A stretch of 64,000 nucleotides of DNA, from contig NZ_BMQY01000004.1 of NCBI RefSeq assembly GCF_014648355.1, positions 173,924-237,923 on the forward strand, written 5' to 3'. Under the pieces are notes generated by a model. That model was not told the DNA's origin and searched no databases. It saw only the letters and a program-made list of their open reading frames with translations. The stretch comes from Couchioplanes azureus. Lineage in GTDB: Bacteria; Actinomycetota; Actinomycetes; Mycobacteriales; Micromonosporaceae. The position numbers were made by a program, and so were the translations under genes. Below are positions 24,610 through 33,142 of this stretch, one piece after another (position 1 is the stretch's first letter; each line of letters opens with the position of its first letter).

Positions 24610-25842
24610 ATGCGGATGAGACGGGCGGCAGTGGCCGTCGCCGTGGTGGCCGGAGGGCTGATGCCCGCCGCGCCGGCACAGGCGCGGGCGTTCGCCTGCC
24701 CCGACAAGCAGCAGGTCGTCGCCGCCCCGGTCAGCAAGGCCCAGCCCTATGAAGACAAGATGTTCGCCCCGGACCGGTTGGCGCCCTTCGCCACCGGCGC
24801 CGGCGTGCGGGTCGCGGTGATCGACTCGGGTGTGGACGCCGACCATCCCCAGCTGGACGGCCAGGTGAGCCGCGGGCGGGACTTCCTGCACGGCAACGCC
24901 GACGCCCGGCAGGACTGCGTCGGCCACGGCACCGGTGTGGCCGGCATCATCGCCGCCCGGCACGTCGCGTCGGCCGGCCCGCGCGGGCTCGCGCCCGACG
25001 CGACGATCGTGCCCGTGCGCGTCAGCGAGCAGCCCGACACCGACTCCCCGGCCGGCGGGCCCGCCCCGGTCGCCCCCGGGACGTTCGCCGAGGCCATCGA
25101 CTGGGCGGCCAGCCCGTCCGGCGGTGACGCCGACGTCATCAACATGTCCCTCGTGATGACCGAGCCCAGCGACCAGGTGCGGGCGGCGGTCGAGCGGGCC
25201 ACCGAGCGCGGTGTCGTGGTCGTCGCGGCGGTGGGCAACCGCGGCGGGGCCGACGCCGGCAATCCCACGCCCTATCCGGCGTCCTACCCCGGCGTGATCG
25301 GCGTCGGGGCCATCGACGCGGGCGGCGTCCGCGCCGGCTTCTCCCAGCGCGGCGACTATGTGGACGTGATGGCGCCGGGGGTCGACATCACCGTCGCCGC
25401 CCGCCGCGGCGGCCACACCTCCGGCCAGGGCACCAGCTACGCGGCACCCTTCGTCGCCGCCACGGCCGCCCTGGTCAAGCAGCGTTTCCCGAAGGCGACC
25501 CCGGCCCAGGTGGCGCGCCGCATCCTGGCCACCACCGACCCGGCCCCGGGCGGAGCCCGCAGCGACGAGTACGGCTTCGGCGTGGTCAACCCCTATCGCG
25601 CCCTCACCGAGACCCTGGGCCCGGAGGCCCCGGCCGCTCCGGCGCCGAAGGTGGTCGTCACCAACGACCCGGCGGCCGTGGCCCTCACGGCCCGCCGCGC
25701 CCGAGCCCAGCACCTGTCGCTGATCGTGGCGGCCGCCGGCGCCGGGGCGATGGTCCTGGTGGTCATGGTGGCGGCAGCGGTACGCCAGGGCCGCCGCCGC
25801 GGCTGGCGCCCACCCACCCCACCGGACCCGACCAGCGGCTGA
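24610..25842 (+). CDS. Mycosin-like S8 serine protease
   Basis: A 410-aa secreted, membrane-anchored subtilisin-like protease. It has a signal peptide (residues 1-27), catalytic D72 (VAVIDSGVD), H106 (VGHGTGVAG), oxyanion N210 (AAVGNRGG) and S276 (GQGTSYAAPF), and a C-terminal membrane helix followed by a short basic tail. This layout equals MycP of ESX type VII secretion systems. No ESX gene is nearby. The ATG at 24610 has GGAG five bases upstream; alternative starts at 24604 and 24616 change little. Confidence 0.9.
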   Translation: MRMRRAAVAVAVVAGGLMPAAPAQARAFACPDKQQVVAAPVSKAQPYEDKMFAPDRLAPFATGAGVRVAVIDSGVDADHPQLDGQVSRGRDFLHGNADARQDCVGHGTGVAGIIAARHVASAGPRGLAPDATIVPVRVSEQPDTDSPAGGPAPVAPGTFAEAIDWAASPSGGDADVINMSLVMTEPSDQVRAAVERATERGVVVVAAVGNRGGADAGNPTPYPASYPGVIGVGAIDAGGVRAGFSQRGDYVDVMAPGVDITVAARRGGHTSGQGTSYAAPFVAATAALVKQRFPKATPAQVARRILATTDPAPGGARSDEYGFGVVNPYRALTETLGPEAPAAPAPKVVVTNDPAAVALTARRARAQHLSLIVAAAGAGAMVLVVMVAAAVRQGRRRGWRPPTPPDPTSG

Positions 25843-26078
25843 CCGCCACACGCCCGCCCGCCGGTGGGGTGGCTGCGGGCGCCCGGGATTGTCGGGGCTA
25901 TCCGGTGGGCTCACGTCCCCCGGCCGGGCGGACCAGGGCCGTCCATCGTGGCTCAGGCTGGTCCACAGATCGCCCGTATCGATACTCGACCGTCCCTGGG
26001 CGACAGCACCCGTAGGCCGCACCACACAGTGAGCTCGGTGACATCGCTCAGCGGCGCTCGCTTGGTAAGCATGGAGCC

Positions 26079-26609
26079 GTGACGATCGACGATGTGAAGT
26101 CCTGGCTGCGCGAGCGCGGTACCGAGACGGTCGGCCATCCCGGCGGGACGCTGTACGCCCATCTCGGCCGGGTCCACGACCGGCTGGCCGCGTTCGGGCA
26201 CGGCCCGGACGTCTGCCTCGCCGGCCTCACCCACGCCGTCTACGGCACCGACGGCTTCGACCTGACGCTGCTGGACGCCGGCGACCGGGCCCCGCTGCGG
26301 CGCCTCGTCGGCGAGCGGGCCGAGGCGCTCGTCCACCTGTACGGCGCGTGCGACCGGTCCCGGACGTGGTCGGTGCTGCCGGAGAGCCGCCAGGTGTGGA
26401 ACCGCTGGACCGGCGTCGCCGAGCCGCTGCCCGGCGACCTGCTCACCGCGTTCGCCGACCTGACCATCGTCAACGAGCTCGACGTCGCCGAGCACGACGC
26501 CTCGATGGCGCGCGAGCACGGCCCGTACTTCCGTACCGTCTTCGGCGCCTGGCAGGGTGTGGCCTCGGCGCCCGTTCTCGCCGAGGTGGGCCGGGTGTTC
26601 GGCGCATGA
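26079..26609 (+). CDS. HD-like domain protein (possibly DUF6817)
   Basis: A 176-aa soluble protein with a histidine-rich helical pattern (HPGGTLYAHLGRVHDRL, LAGLTHAVYGTDGF, NELDVAEHD) reminiscent of a small HD-type metal-binding domain. I believe it matches DUF6817 but cannot confirm. GTG start; the stop overlaps the start of the CoA transferase gene, suggesting a two-gene operon. Function unknown. Confidence 0.75.
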   Translation: MTIDDVKSWLRERGTETVGHPGGTLYAHLGRVHDRLAAFGHGPDVCLAGLTHAVYGTDGFDLTLLDAGDRAPLRRLVGERAEALVHLYGACDRSRTWSVLPESRQVWNRWTGVAEPLPGDLLTAFADLTIVNELDVAEHDASMAREHGPYFRTVFGAWQGVASAPVLAEVGRVFGA

Positions 26610-27898
26610 GTGCGCTGCCCGTCGCGGACTGCGCGGTCGCTTCCGTGTCGGCCTGTCTGACAGCCGCGGCCGAGCTGGCGTTCGCGCGGACGGGCCGGCG
26701 TCCCGAGGTCACCCTCGATCCGGCGCACGCCGTTGCGGCGGTGCGCAGCGAGGTGCTGCTGCGGGACCCCGCCGGCCGGGGCATGCCCGGATTCCCGCCG
26801 CTGTCGCGGTTGTGGCCGGCCGCCGACGGCTGGGTGCGTACCCATGCCCACTATCCCTGGCACCGCTCCGCCCTGCTGGCCGCCCTCGGGGTGGCCGACG
26901 GGCCCGACGACGTGGCCGGCCCGGCGGTGGGCGAGGCGATCGCCGCGCTGCCCGCGGCCGCCGTCGAGGAGCGGGTGTACGCGGCGGGCGGGCTCGCCGT
27001 CGCGGCCCGCACGGCGGGACAGTGGCGGGCGGAGAACCCGCCGGACGGCACGCCGCTGGTGCGCACGGTCGACCTCGGTCCCGCGCGGGTTCTTGCCCCG
27101 GCCGGCGAACTGCCCGCGTCCGGGGTGCGGGTCCTCGACCTGACCCGGGCGATCGCCGGGCCCGTCGCCACCCGGATGCTGGCGGCGCTCGGCGCCGACG
27201 TGCTGCGCGTCGACGACCCGGCCCGGCCGGAGCTCGACGCGCTGCGGGTCGAGGGCGTCATCGGCAAGGCGAGCACCATGGTGGACGGGCGTACGGCGGC
27301 GGGCCGGGAGCTTCTCGACCGGCTCGTGGACCGGGCCGACGTGGTGGTCACCGGGTGCCGTCCCGGCGCGCTGGACCGGCTCGGGCTGGCGCCCGGCCGG
27401 ATCGCCGAGCGTTTCCCCGGCACGATCGTGGCCACCCTGAGCGCCTGGGGTACGGCGGGGGCGTGGGGCACCCGCCGCGGCTTCGACAGCCTCGTGCAGG
27501 TCGCCACCGGCATCGGCTGGCTGACCAGCGTGGACGGTGAGCGACCGGGCGCCCTGCCGTGCCAGCTGCTCGACCATGCCACCGGCTACTTCCTGGCGGC
27601 CGGAGTGCTGGACGCCCTGACCCGCCGGTGCCGTGGCCGCGCCGCCACGCACGTGTCCGTCTCGCTGGAGCGGACGGCGCAGTGGCTGCTCGATCACGAG
27701 CCTGGGCACTCCGCCGCCGGCGAAGATCACGAACCTGGGCACCTCGCCGTCGGCGAGGGGGACCCGGATGCGCACCGGGTGGATCTCGGCGGCGGGTGGA
27801 GCGGTGTCGGCCCGCCCGGAATGCTCGACGGCCGGGCGCTGAGCTGGCCGCGCCTGCCCGCGGCATACGGCGCGGCCCCGGCCGCCTGGCCGGCCTGA
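26606..27898 (+). CDS. CoA transferase family III (CaiB/BaiF)
   Basis: A 430-aa protein with the family III CoA transferase signature VRVLDLTRAIAGPVATRMLAA at about residues 170-190 and VVTGCRPGALDRLGL, GTIVATLSAWGTAG, GFDSLVQVATGIGWL further on. These enzymes move CoA between carboxylic acids through an aspartyl anhydride. The substrate is unknown. A 33-bp in-frame tandem duplication (27692-27757) gives DHEPGHSAAGE/DHEPGHLAVGE near the C-terminus. It is translationally coupled to the preceding gene by ATGA. Confidence 0.85.
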   Translation: MSALPVADCAVASVSACLTAAAELAFARTGRRPEVTLDPAHAVAAVRSEVLLRDPAGRGMPGFPPLSRLWPAADGWVRTHAHYPWHRSALLAALGVADGPDDVAGPAVGEAIAALPAAAVEERVYAAGGLAVAARTAGQWRAENPPDGTPLVRTVDLGPARVLAPAGELPASGVRVLDLTRAIAGPVATRMLAALGADVLRVDDPARPELDALRVEGVIGKASTMVDGRTAAGRELLDRLVDRADVVVTGCRPGALDRLGLAPGRIAERFPGTIVATLSAWGTAGAWGTRRGFDSLVQVATGIGWLTSVDGERPGALPCQLLDHATGYFLAAGVLDALTRRCRGRAATHVSVSLERTAQWLLDHEPGHSAAGEDHEPGHLAVGEGDPDAHRVDLGGGWSGVGPPGMLDGRALSWPRLPAAYGAAPAAWPA

Positions 27899-27906
27899 CC
27901 TGCCGT

Positions 27907-28497
27907 TCAGAGCACGAGGGACACCCCGAGAGCCGCCATCACCACGGCGATCGCCGCGTCCACGACCCGCCACGCCGCCGGGCGGGCGAGCAGCGGCGCC
28001 AGCCGGCGGGCGCCGGCGCCCAGGGCGGCGAACCACAGCAGGCTCGCCGTCGCCGCGCCGGCGCCGAACGGCCACGGGTGCGGATCCTGCTGTGCGACCG
28101 TGCCGAGCAGCACCACCGTGTCGAGGTAGACGTGCGGGTTGAGGAAGGTGAAGCCCAGGCAGGCCAGCAGCGTCGCGCCGAGCGTCGCCGGGGGACGCTC
28201 CAGCGGGGCGAGGCCGCCGGGCCGCCATGCCCGGCGCGCCGCCAGCGCCGCGTACCCGATCAGAAAAGCGGCACCACCCCACCGTACGGCGGTCAGCACG
28301 GTGGGCGCGTCCGTCAGGACCGCGCCCAGGCCGGCGATCCCGGCGGTCATGAGTACGGCGTCGGCGCACGCGCAGACCACCACGACGGGCAGCACGTGCT
28401 CGCGGCGCAGCCCCTGGCGCAGCACGAAGGCGTTCTGCGCGCCGATGGCGACGATCAGCGCGAGCGAGAAGCCGAATCCGGCCAGCACGGAACCCAT
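27907..28497 (-). CDS. LysE/ArgO family amino acid exporter
   Basis: A 196-aa, six-helix exporter of basic amino acids. The family signature IVAIGAQNAFVLRQGLRREH lies near residue 15 and FLNPHVYLDTVVLLG near residue 117. It is divergent from a LysG/ArgP-type regulator 70 bp away, the classical arrangement in which lysine or arginine induces export. It may protect from lysine overload, which also links to the lysine catabolic cluster in this window. Confidence 0.94.
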   Translation of the reverse strand: MGSVLAGFGFSLALIVAIGAQNAFVLRQGLRREHVLPVVVVCACADAVLMTAGIAGLGAVLTDAPTVLTAVRWGGAAFLIGYAALAARRAWRPGGLAPLERPPATLGATLLACLGFTFLNPHVYLDTVVLLGTVAQQDPHPWPFGAGAATASLLWFAALGAGARRLAPLLARPAAWRVVDAAIAVVMAALGVSLVL

Positions 28498-28540
28498 GGC
28501 CGCCACGCTAGGGCGGCGGCCCGCGACCACTCCAGCTAAA

Positions 28541-28563
28541 GATTCTTCAGTACGGTTAGAATC
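28541..28563. promoter_or_regulatory. LysG/ArgP-type operator
   Basis: GATTCT-N11-AGAATC, a perfect 6-bp dyad of the LysR T-N11-A type, in the short divergent region between the exporter and its regulator. Confidence 0.8.
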
Positions 28564-28567
28564 GCTT

Positions 28568-29449
28568 ATGACGCTCGACCCCGTGCAGCTGGCCACGTTC
28601 CAGGCGGTCATCGAGCACGGCAGCTTCGACGCCGCGGCGCGGATGTTGCACGTCACGCCGTCCGCGGTCAGTCAGCGGATCAAGGCGTTGGAGCAGGTCG
28701 TCGGGCAGGTGCTCGTGCGCCGGGCCCGGCCGTGCGTGCCGACCGCGGCGGGGCGGCCGCTGGTGCGCCTCGGCGGGCAGCTGGCGCTGCTGGAGGACGA
28801 GGCCCTCGCCGCCGCGCGGGGCGCCCTGGGCGGCAGCGGGCGCACCCGCGTGGCCGTCGTCGTCAACGCGGACTCCCTCGACGGCTGGTTCCTGCCGGCC
28901 CTGACCGCGCTGCCCGACGCCGACTTCGACCTGCACACCGACGACGAGGGTCACACGGCGGAGCTGCTGCGCGCCGGCACCGTGATGGCCGCGGTCACCA
29001 CCGACCGGGTGGCCGTGCAGGGCTGCCGCGTGCACCGCCTCGGCGCGATGCGCTACCTCGCCGTCGCCGCCCCCGGCTGCCACACGACCTGGTTCGCCGG
29101 CCGCGACCCGGCCGCGGCGTTCGCCGCCGCACCGATGATCCGCTTCAACCGCAAGGACACCCTGCAACACCGCTTCGCCCGTACGCTGACCGGGCGCGCC
29201 ATCGACCCGCCGACGCACTTCGTACCGGCGTCGGCGAGCTTCACCCAGGCGATCCGGCTGGGGCTAGGCTGGGGACTGGTCCCGGAGGCCTGCGCCCGTA
29301 CCGGCATCGCCGCCGGACGTCTCGTCGACCTGGCCGGGGGTCACCACCTGGACGTGCCGCTGTACTGGCAGTACTGGCGCCTGGAGTCGGCGGTGCTGTC
29401 GGCCCTGACGGCCGCGGTCCGCGCGGCCGCCGCCGGCGCGCTGCGCTAG
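28568..29449 (+). CDS. LysR-type regulator of LysE/ArgO (LysG/ArgP-like)
   Basis: A 293-aa LysR regulator of the ArgP/LysG/IciA subgroup. The N-terminal winged HTH is FQAVIEHGSFDAAARMLHVT then PSAVSQRIKALEQ; the effector domain includes RVAVVVNADSLDGWFLPAL. The ATG at 28568 lies five bases after the operator, so the mRNA leader is very short or the start lies slightly downstream. It should activate the divergent exporter in response to basic amino acids. Confidence 0.92.
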   Translation: MTLDPVQLATFQAVIEHGSFDAAARMLHVTPSAVSQRIKALEQVVGQVLVRRARPCVPTAAGRPLVRLGGQLALLEDEALAAARGALGGSGRTRVAVVVNADSLDGWFLPALTALPDADFDLHTDDEGHTAELLRAGTVMAAVTTDRVAVQGCRVHRLGAMRYLAVAAPGCHTTWFAGRDPAAAFAAAPMIRFNRKDTLQHRFARTLTGRAIDPPTHFVPASASFTQAIRLGLGWGLVPEACARTGIAAGRLVDLAGGHHLDVPLYWQYWRLESAVLSALTAAVRAAAAGALR

Positions 29450-29460
29450 GGTCCCTGCCC

Positions 29461-30798
29461 ATGCCCGAGCGACTACTGGTCACCGGCGCGTCGGGAAACC
29501 TGGGGCGCAGAACCGTGCAACGGGCGGCGGCCGCGGGCTGGTCGGTGTCCGGCACCTACCTCACCGCACCGTCGGCCTTCGCCGGTGAACGGCTCGACGT
29601 CCGCGACCCCGCCGCCGTCGGTGAGCTGCTGCGCCGCCTGCGCCCCGACGCGGTGATCCACACGGCCGCCGGCCGCGACGACTGGCGCGCCATGGCGGAC
29701 GGCGCGGCCCACGTGGCGGTGGCCGCCGCTTCCCTGGGGATCCGGCTCGTGCACGTCTCCAGCGACGCGATCTTCTCCGGCCGGGAGGTGCACTACGACG
29801 AGACGGCACCCCCGGACCCGGTGTACCGCTACGGCGCGGCGAAGGCGGCGGCCGAAACGGCGGTCCGCGCGGTCGCCCCGGCGGCCGTCGTGGTCCGCAC
29901 CTCCACGATCCTGGGCGACGGCGGCGGAGCGCACGAGGTCCTCACCCACCGGCTGGTCTCCGGCCAGGCCACCGGGGTGCTGTTCACCGACCAGATCCGC
30001 AAGCCGGTCCACGTCGACGACCTCGCCGACGCGCTGCTGGAGCTGGCGGGCAACGGATACCGCGGAATCCTCAACGTGGCCGGCCCGGACGTCATCAGCC
30101 GCTACGACCTGGGCCTGCTCGTCGCCCGCCGCGACGGCCTCGACCCCGATCTGGTGCCGGCCGGCACGATCGCCGGGCAGGGCCTGCGGCTGCCGGCCGA
30201 CGTACGGTTGCGCCTCGACAGGGCACAGTCGGTGCTGCGTACGAGGCTCAGGGGAGTCCACGAGTTCCTGGCCGGGTCCGCCCGCACCGACGTCCGCGTC
30301 GTCCACCTGAGCGGTCCGGCGTTCCGGGCCCTGGCCGACGGTGACGTGGCGGCGGCGAACGCGCTCAGCCCCGTGCCCGTCTCGGACTATCTGGCCGGAC
30401 CCGAGTGCCGGGCGGTGTGGCGGATGCGCAGCCGGCAGGCCGAGGAGGACCCGGCCGCCGCGGCCTGGGTGACCGGCGTCATCTGGGACGAGGGCCGCCG
30501 GACGGCGGTCGGCCGGGCCGGCTTCCACGCGCCGCCGGACGCCGACGGCATGGTGGAGATCGGCTACGCCGTCGACCCGGCGCACCGGCGGCGCGGCTAC
30601 GCCCGCGCCGCCCTGGAGATCCTTCTCGCCCGGGCCGCGCGGGAGCCGCAGGTCCGCCGGGTACGGGTCAGCATCGCACCGGACAACGTCGCCTCCTACC
30701 GGCTCGCGTCCCGGTACGGCTTCCGCAAGGTCGGCGAGCAGTGGGACGACGAGGACGGACTGGAGTTCGTGTACGAGGTGCCGGCCGGCCCGTCCTGA
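29461..30798 (+). CDS. RmlD-like SDR fused to GNAT acetyltransferase
   Basis: A 445-aa two-domain protein. Residues 1-275 form an NAD(P)-dependent reductase of the RmlD/SDR type (LLVTGASGNLGRRTV, YGAAKAAAE with the Y-x3-K pair). Residues about 285-445 form a GNAT domain (VDPAHRRRGYARAALEILLA, IAPDNVASYRLASRYGFRKV). The GNAT half is clearly similar to the stand-alone acetyltransferase at 45904-46392. A role in making a modified deoxysugar is plausible but unproven. ATG start 12 bp after the lysG stop. Confidence 0.88.
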   Translation: MPERLLVTGASGNLGRRTVQRAAAAGWSVSGTYLTAPSAFAGERLDVRDPAAVGELLRRLRPDAVIHTAAGRDDWRAMADGAAHVAVAAASLGIRLVHVSSDAIFSGREVHYDETAPPDPVYRYGAAKAAAETAVRAVAPAAVVVRTSTILGDGGGAHEVLTHRLVSGQATGVLFTDQIRKPVHVDDLADALLELAGNGYRGILNVAGPDVISRYDLGLLVARRDGLDPDLVPAGTIAGQGLRLPADVRLRLDRAQSVLRTRLRGVHEFLAGSARTDVRVVHLSGPAFRALADGDVAAANALSPVPVSDYLAGPECRAVWRMRSRQAEEDPAAAAWVTGVIWDEGRRTAVGRAGFHAPPDADGMVEIGYAVDPAHRRRGYARAALEILLARAAREPQVRRVRVSIAPDNVASYRLASRYGFRKVGEQWDDEDGLEFVYEVPAGPS

Positions 30799-30804
30799 CC
30801 CGGC

Positions 30805-31386
30805 TCAGCAGGGACCGGCGAAGAACGAGACGGTGACCCGGACCGGCGGTGTGCTGCCCTCGGTGATCTCCAGCGGGACGCACCGGCGTCCGGCCACGTG
30901 AAAACCGCCGATGTAAATCGTGTCGAATTCGGGGCAGCCGCGGAAGGTGACCGATCGGGCGGGTTCATAGTTCCAGCCCTGGCCATATTTGAGACCTATT
31001 TTGCCGTCGCTCGGATCAGGGACGGAAACCGTCACCACGGCACCCGCCCTGACCACGGCTCCGACTTTGTAATCGTCGCCCGTGCCGCCATTGAAGTCGG
31101 CGGGATCGGCGGTTTCCCAGCCGCGCAGACCGGGCCAGGAAAGGGAGCCGACGACGAGATCGGCACCGGACGGCGGTGCGGTGGACCGCAGATGCGCCTC
31201 GGCCGGGGTGCAGGCGATCGTCCGGGGCATCACCAGCGTGCCGGCCGCTTGGGCGGTGCTGTCGGCGCCGGTCGCCGCCGGCGCGGCGCGGGAGGGCCGG
31301 ACACCGGCGGAATGGCCGCCGCCGCAGCCGGCCAGGACCAGGACGGCGATCGCGGCCGTCGCCCGTCGAATGGTTGCCACCGGCAC
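30805..31386 (-). CDS. Putative lipoprotein, unknown function
   Basis: A 193-aa protein with a lipoprotein signal peptide (MPVATIRRATAAIAVLVLAGC, lipobox cysteine at 21), a short linker and a beta-rich domain containing three more cysteines. The GTG at 31386 has GAGGGGAG five bases upstream. The base composition is less GC-rich than its neighbours (for example 30900-31000). It is divergent from the Mau-like cluster and may belong to it functionally. No family recognised. Confidence 0.78.
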   Translation of the reverse strand: MPVATIRRATAAIAVLVLAGCGGGHSAGVRPSRAAPAATGADSTAQAAGTLVMPRTIACTPAEAHLRSTAPPSGADLVVGSLSWPGLRGWETADPADFNGGTGDDYKVGAVVRAGAVVTVSVPDPSDGKIGLKYGQGWNYEPARSVTFRGCPEFDTIYIGGFHVAGRRCVPLEITEGSTPPVRVTVSFFAGPC

Positions 31387-31546
31387 GACATCTCCCCTCG
31401 TCCGCTGTCGCCATGCTGTCATATCGCGGCATTGTCGTCTCTCCTCCGGCGGCGGAAAAACCCGATCATGAGCCGGGGGTTGCTTTTCCCAAAGACACTG
31501 ACAATCATCAATGCCTGGAATCGAGTGTCCCGAACGGGGGTCAGTC

Positions 31547-32059
31547 ATGATCCAGGACAGGGCAATTTCCCGGCGTCAGGTTCTGCGGGTCGGTGCGGTG
31601 GCCGGTTCCGCGGTCACTCTGGTCGCGGCGTCGGCGCAGGCGGCGCCGGCGGATCCTGGCGGCGGCGCCACGCAGGCGAGGTCCCGCGGTGATCTGGCCC
31701 GGGTGGCCGCGGTGCGGGGGCGCGGTGCCGTCGTCGGCGCTCCTCGGGCCGCCAACCGGACGGCTCTCGCGAGCCGGGAGGAGGTGCCGTTCGCGGGGTT
31801 CCCGGACGGCGTCACCCCACGGCCCGGTGACCTCGTCACGGTGATCGACACCTGGCCGGGTCTGGAGCTCGCCGCCGTGCCGGTGGTGCACTGGCTGACC
31901 GGAGTGCCGCACCGCGCCGCCGGCGGCGGATACCACCTGGCCGGCGAGCGCATCGCCGCGTCACCGCTGCTGGACGCCCACCGGGGACAGCGGCTGAGAG
32001 TGTGCGTCATGGACACGGAACTGCCCGACGCCCAGGTGTTCGCCGTCCGTCCGGCCTGA
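31547..32059 (+). CDS. Tat-exported protein of unknown function (Mau-like cluster)
   Basis: A 170-aa protein with a twin-arginine signal (ISRRQVLRVGAVAGSAVTLVA, cleavage near AQA-AP) and a mature part of about 135 residues holding a single cysteine. No known domain is recognised. It starts at an ATG preceded by GGGGG and is the first gene of a compact operon with MauE-like, thioredoxin-like and Cys-rich proteins, so it probably acts in the same extracytoplasmic redox process. Confidence 0.75.
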   Translation: MIQDRAISRRQVLRVGAVAGSAVTLVAASAQAAPADPGGGATQARSRGDLARVAAVRGRGAVVGAPRAANRTALASREEVPFAGFPDGVTPRPGDLVTVIDTWPGLELAAVPVVHWLTGVPHRAAGGGYHLAGERIAASPLLDAHRGQRLRVCVMDTELPDAQVFAVRPA

Positions 32060-32060
32060 C

Positions 32061-32612
32061 ATGCCCGACACGATCGACGCCGTGGTCCGTCTGCTCACGG
32101 CAGCCCTGCTGATCCATGCGGCGGCTCAGAAGCTGACGGCACCCGCCGCCATCCGGCTCACCCTGACGACGCTGAGGATGCCGTTCCCGCGCTTCTCCGG
32201 TGCCGCGCTCGGCGTTGCGGAGCTCGCCGCGGCGGTGCTGCTGCTCGTGGTTCCCCGCAGCGGGGTGACCGCGGCCATGGTGATCGCCCTCGGCGCGTCG
32301 TTCGCGGGTGCGGCCATGGTCGCCCTGGCTCGCGGTGAGCCGGTGCGCTGCGCCTGTTTCGGCCGCGAGTCGCAGGCGACGCTCGGCTGGACCCAACTGG
32401 TGCTGTTCCCGGTGTGGCCGGCGGTGGCGTGGGTGACGCACACCGCGTCGTCGGAGCACGTCGTCGGGGTCCGCTGGGTCGCCGTCACCGGGCTCGCGGT
32501 CAGCGTGTCCGTCGCCGTACGCCGGCTGTCGCCGCTGGCCTGGCGCAGCTGGCGGTACCTCAAGGTATTGGAGGGCCAATGGGCTTCCTCTGGGTCGTCG
32601 TCGCCGCATTGA
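32061..32612 (+). CDS. MauE/DoxX-like redox membrane protein
   Basis: A 183-aa protein with four predicted membrane helices and a CACFG cysteine motif between helices 3 and 4, as in MauE proteins that pass electrons or disulfides across the membrane during methylamine dehydrogenase maturation. It starts one base after the Tat gene stop and overlaps the next gene by 34 bases. Function by analogy: disulfide handling for the Cys-rich partner encoded downstream. Confidence 0.82.
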   Translation: MPDTIDAVVRLLTAALLIHAAAQKLTAPAAIRLTLTTLRMPFPRFSGAALGVAELAAAVLLLVVPRSGVTAAMVIALGASFAGAAMVALARGEPVRCACFGRESQATLGWTQLVLFPVWPAVAWVTHTASSEHVVGVRWVAVTGLAVSVSVAVRRLSPLAWRSWRYLKVLEGQWASSGSSSPH

Positions 32613-33142
32613 GCCTGCTCGTGGTGGTCTGCCTGCTGGCGCTGGTCGACCAGTACCGCAGCTTGGAAGTCATCCGCACGGCCCTCGGGCTCGAGGACAA
32701 CCCCACGCCGATCCCGTTCCGCGCGGATGGCTCGATCAAGCCGTCGCGGGTGGGGCTACCGCCCCGGCTCGACGAGCAGCCGCACCTCGCGGTGCTCTTC
32801 CTCTCCGTGTCGTGCACGACCTGCCGTTCCATCGCGCAGGGTCTGGGCCGCAAGGACCTGCCGTACGTCTGGATCGTGCTGCAGCAGGCCCGCTCCGCCG
32901 CGCAGGGCCGCATGTGGCTGGAAGGAATGAACCTGCCCCTGGACCGGGCGACCGTGGACACCGACGAGCGTGTCGCACGGGCGGTCGGCATCGAGGCGGT
33001 GCCGTCGGTGGTGCTCTACCGCTCCGGCGAGGCCGTCCTCGCCCAGACCCTGCCGTCCTTGCGGCAGTTGCAGCCTCTCTTGTCACCTCGCACCACGCCG
33101 TCCATCCCGCCCGTCGCCAAGGAAGGAACCGTCCGGCCATGA
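32579..33142 (+). CDS. Membrane-anchored thioredoxin-like protein (MauD-like)
   Basis: A 187-aa protein with an N-terminal signal anchor (residues 3-23) and an extracytoplasmic thioredoxin fold. The active site is C79-TT-C82 in LSVSCTTCRS and the cis-Pro region is GIEAVPSVVLYRSGE. This equals the MauD layout, a disulfide isomerase for methylamine dehydrogenase light chain. GGAGG precedes the ATG by four to five bases, and the stop overlaps the next gene. Confidence 0.85.
   Translation: MGFLWVVVAALSLLVVVCLLALVDQYRSLEVIRTALGLEDNPTPIPFRADGSIKPSRVGLPPRLDEQPHLAVLFLSVSCTTCRSIAQGLGRKDLPYVWIVLQQARSAAQGRMWLEGMNLPLDRATVDTDERVARAVGIEAVPSVVLYRSGEAVLAQTLPSLRQLQPLLSPRTTPSIPPVAKEGTVRP

Noticed and set aside
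25851-25881. Possible terminator after the mycosin-like gene
   Set aside because: Only 7-bp arms with a 17-nt loop and no T-run; too weak to call.
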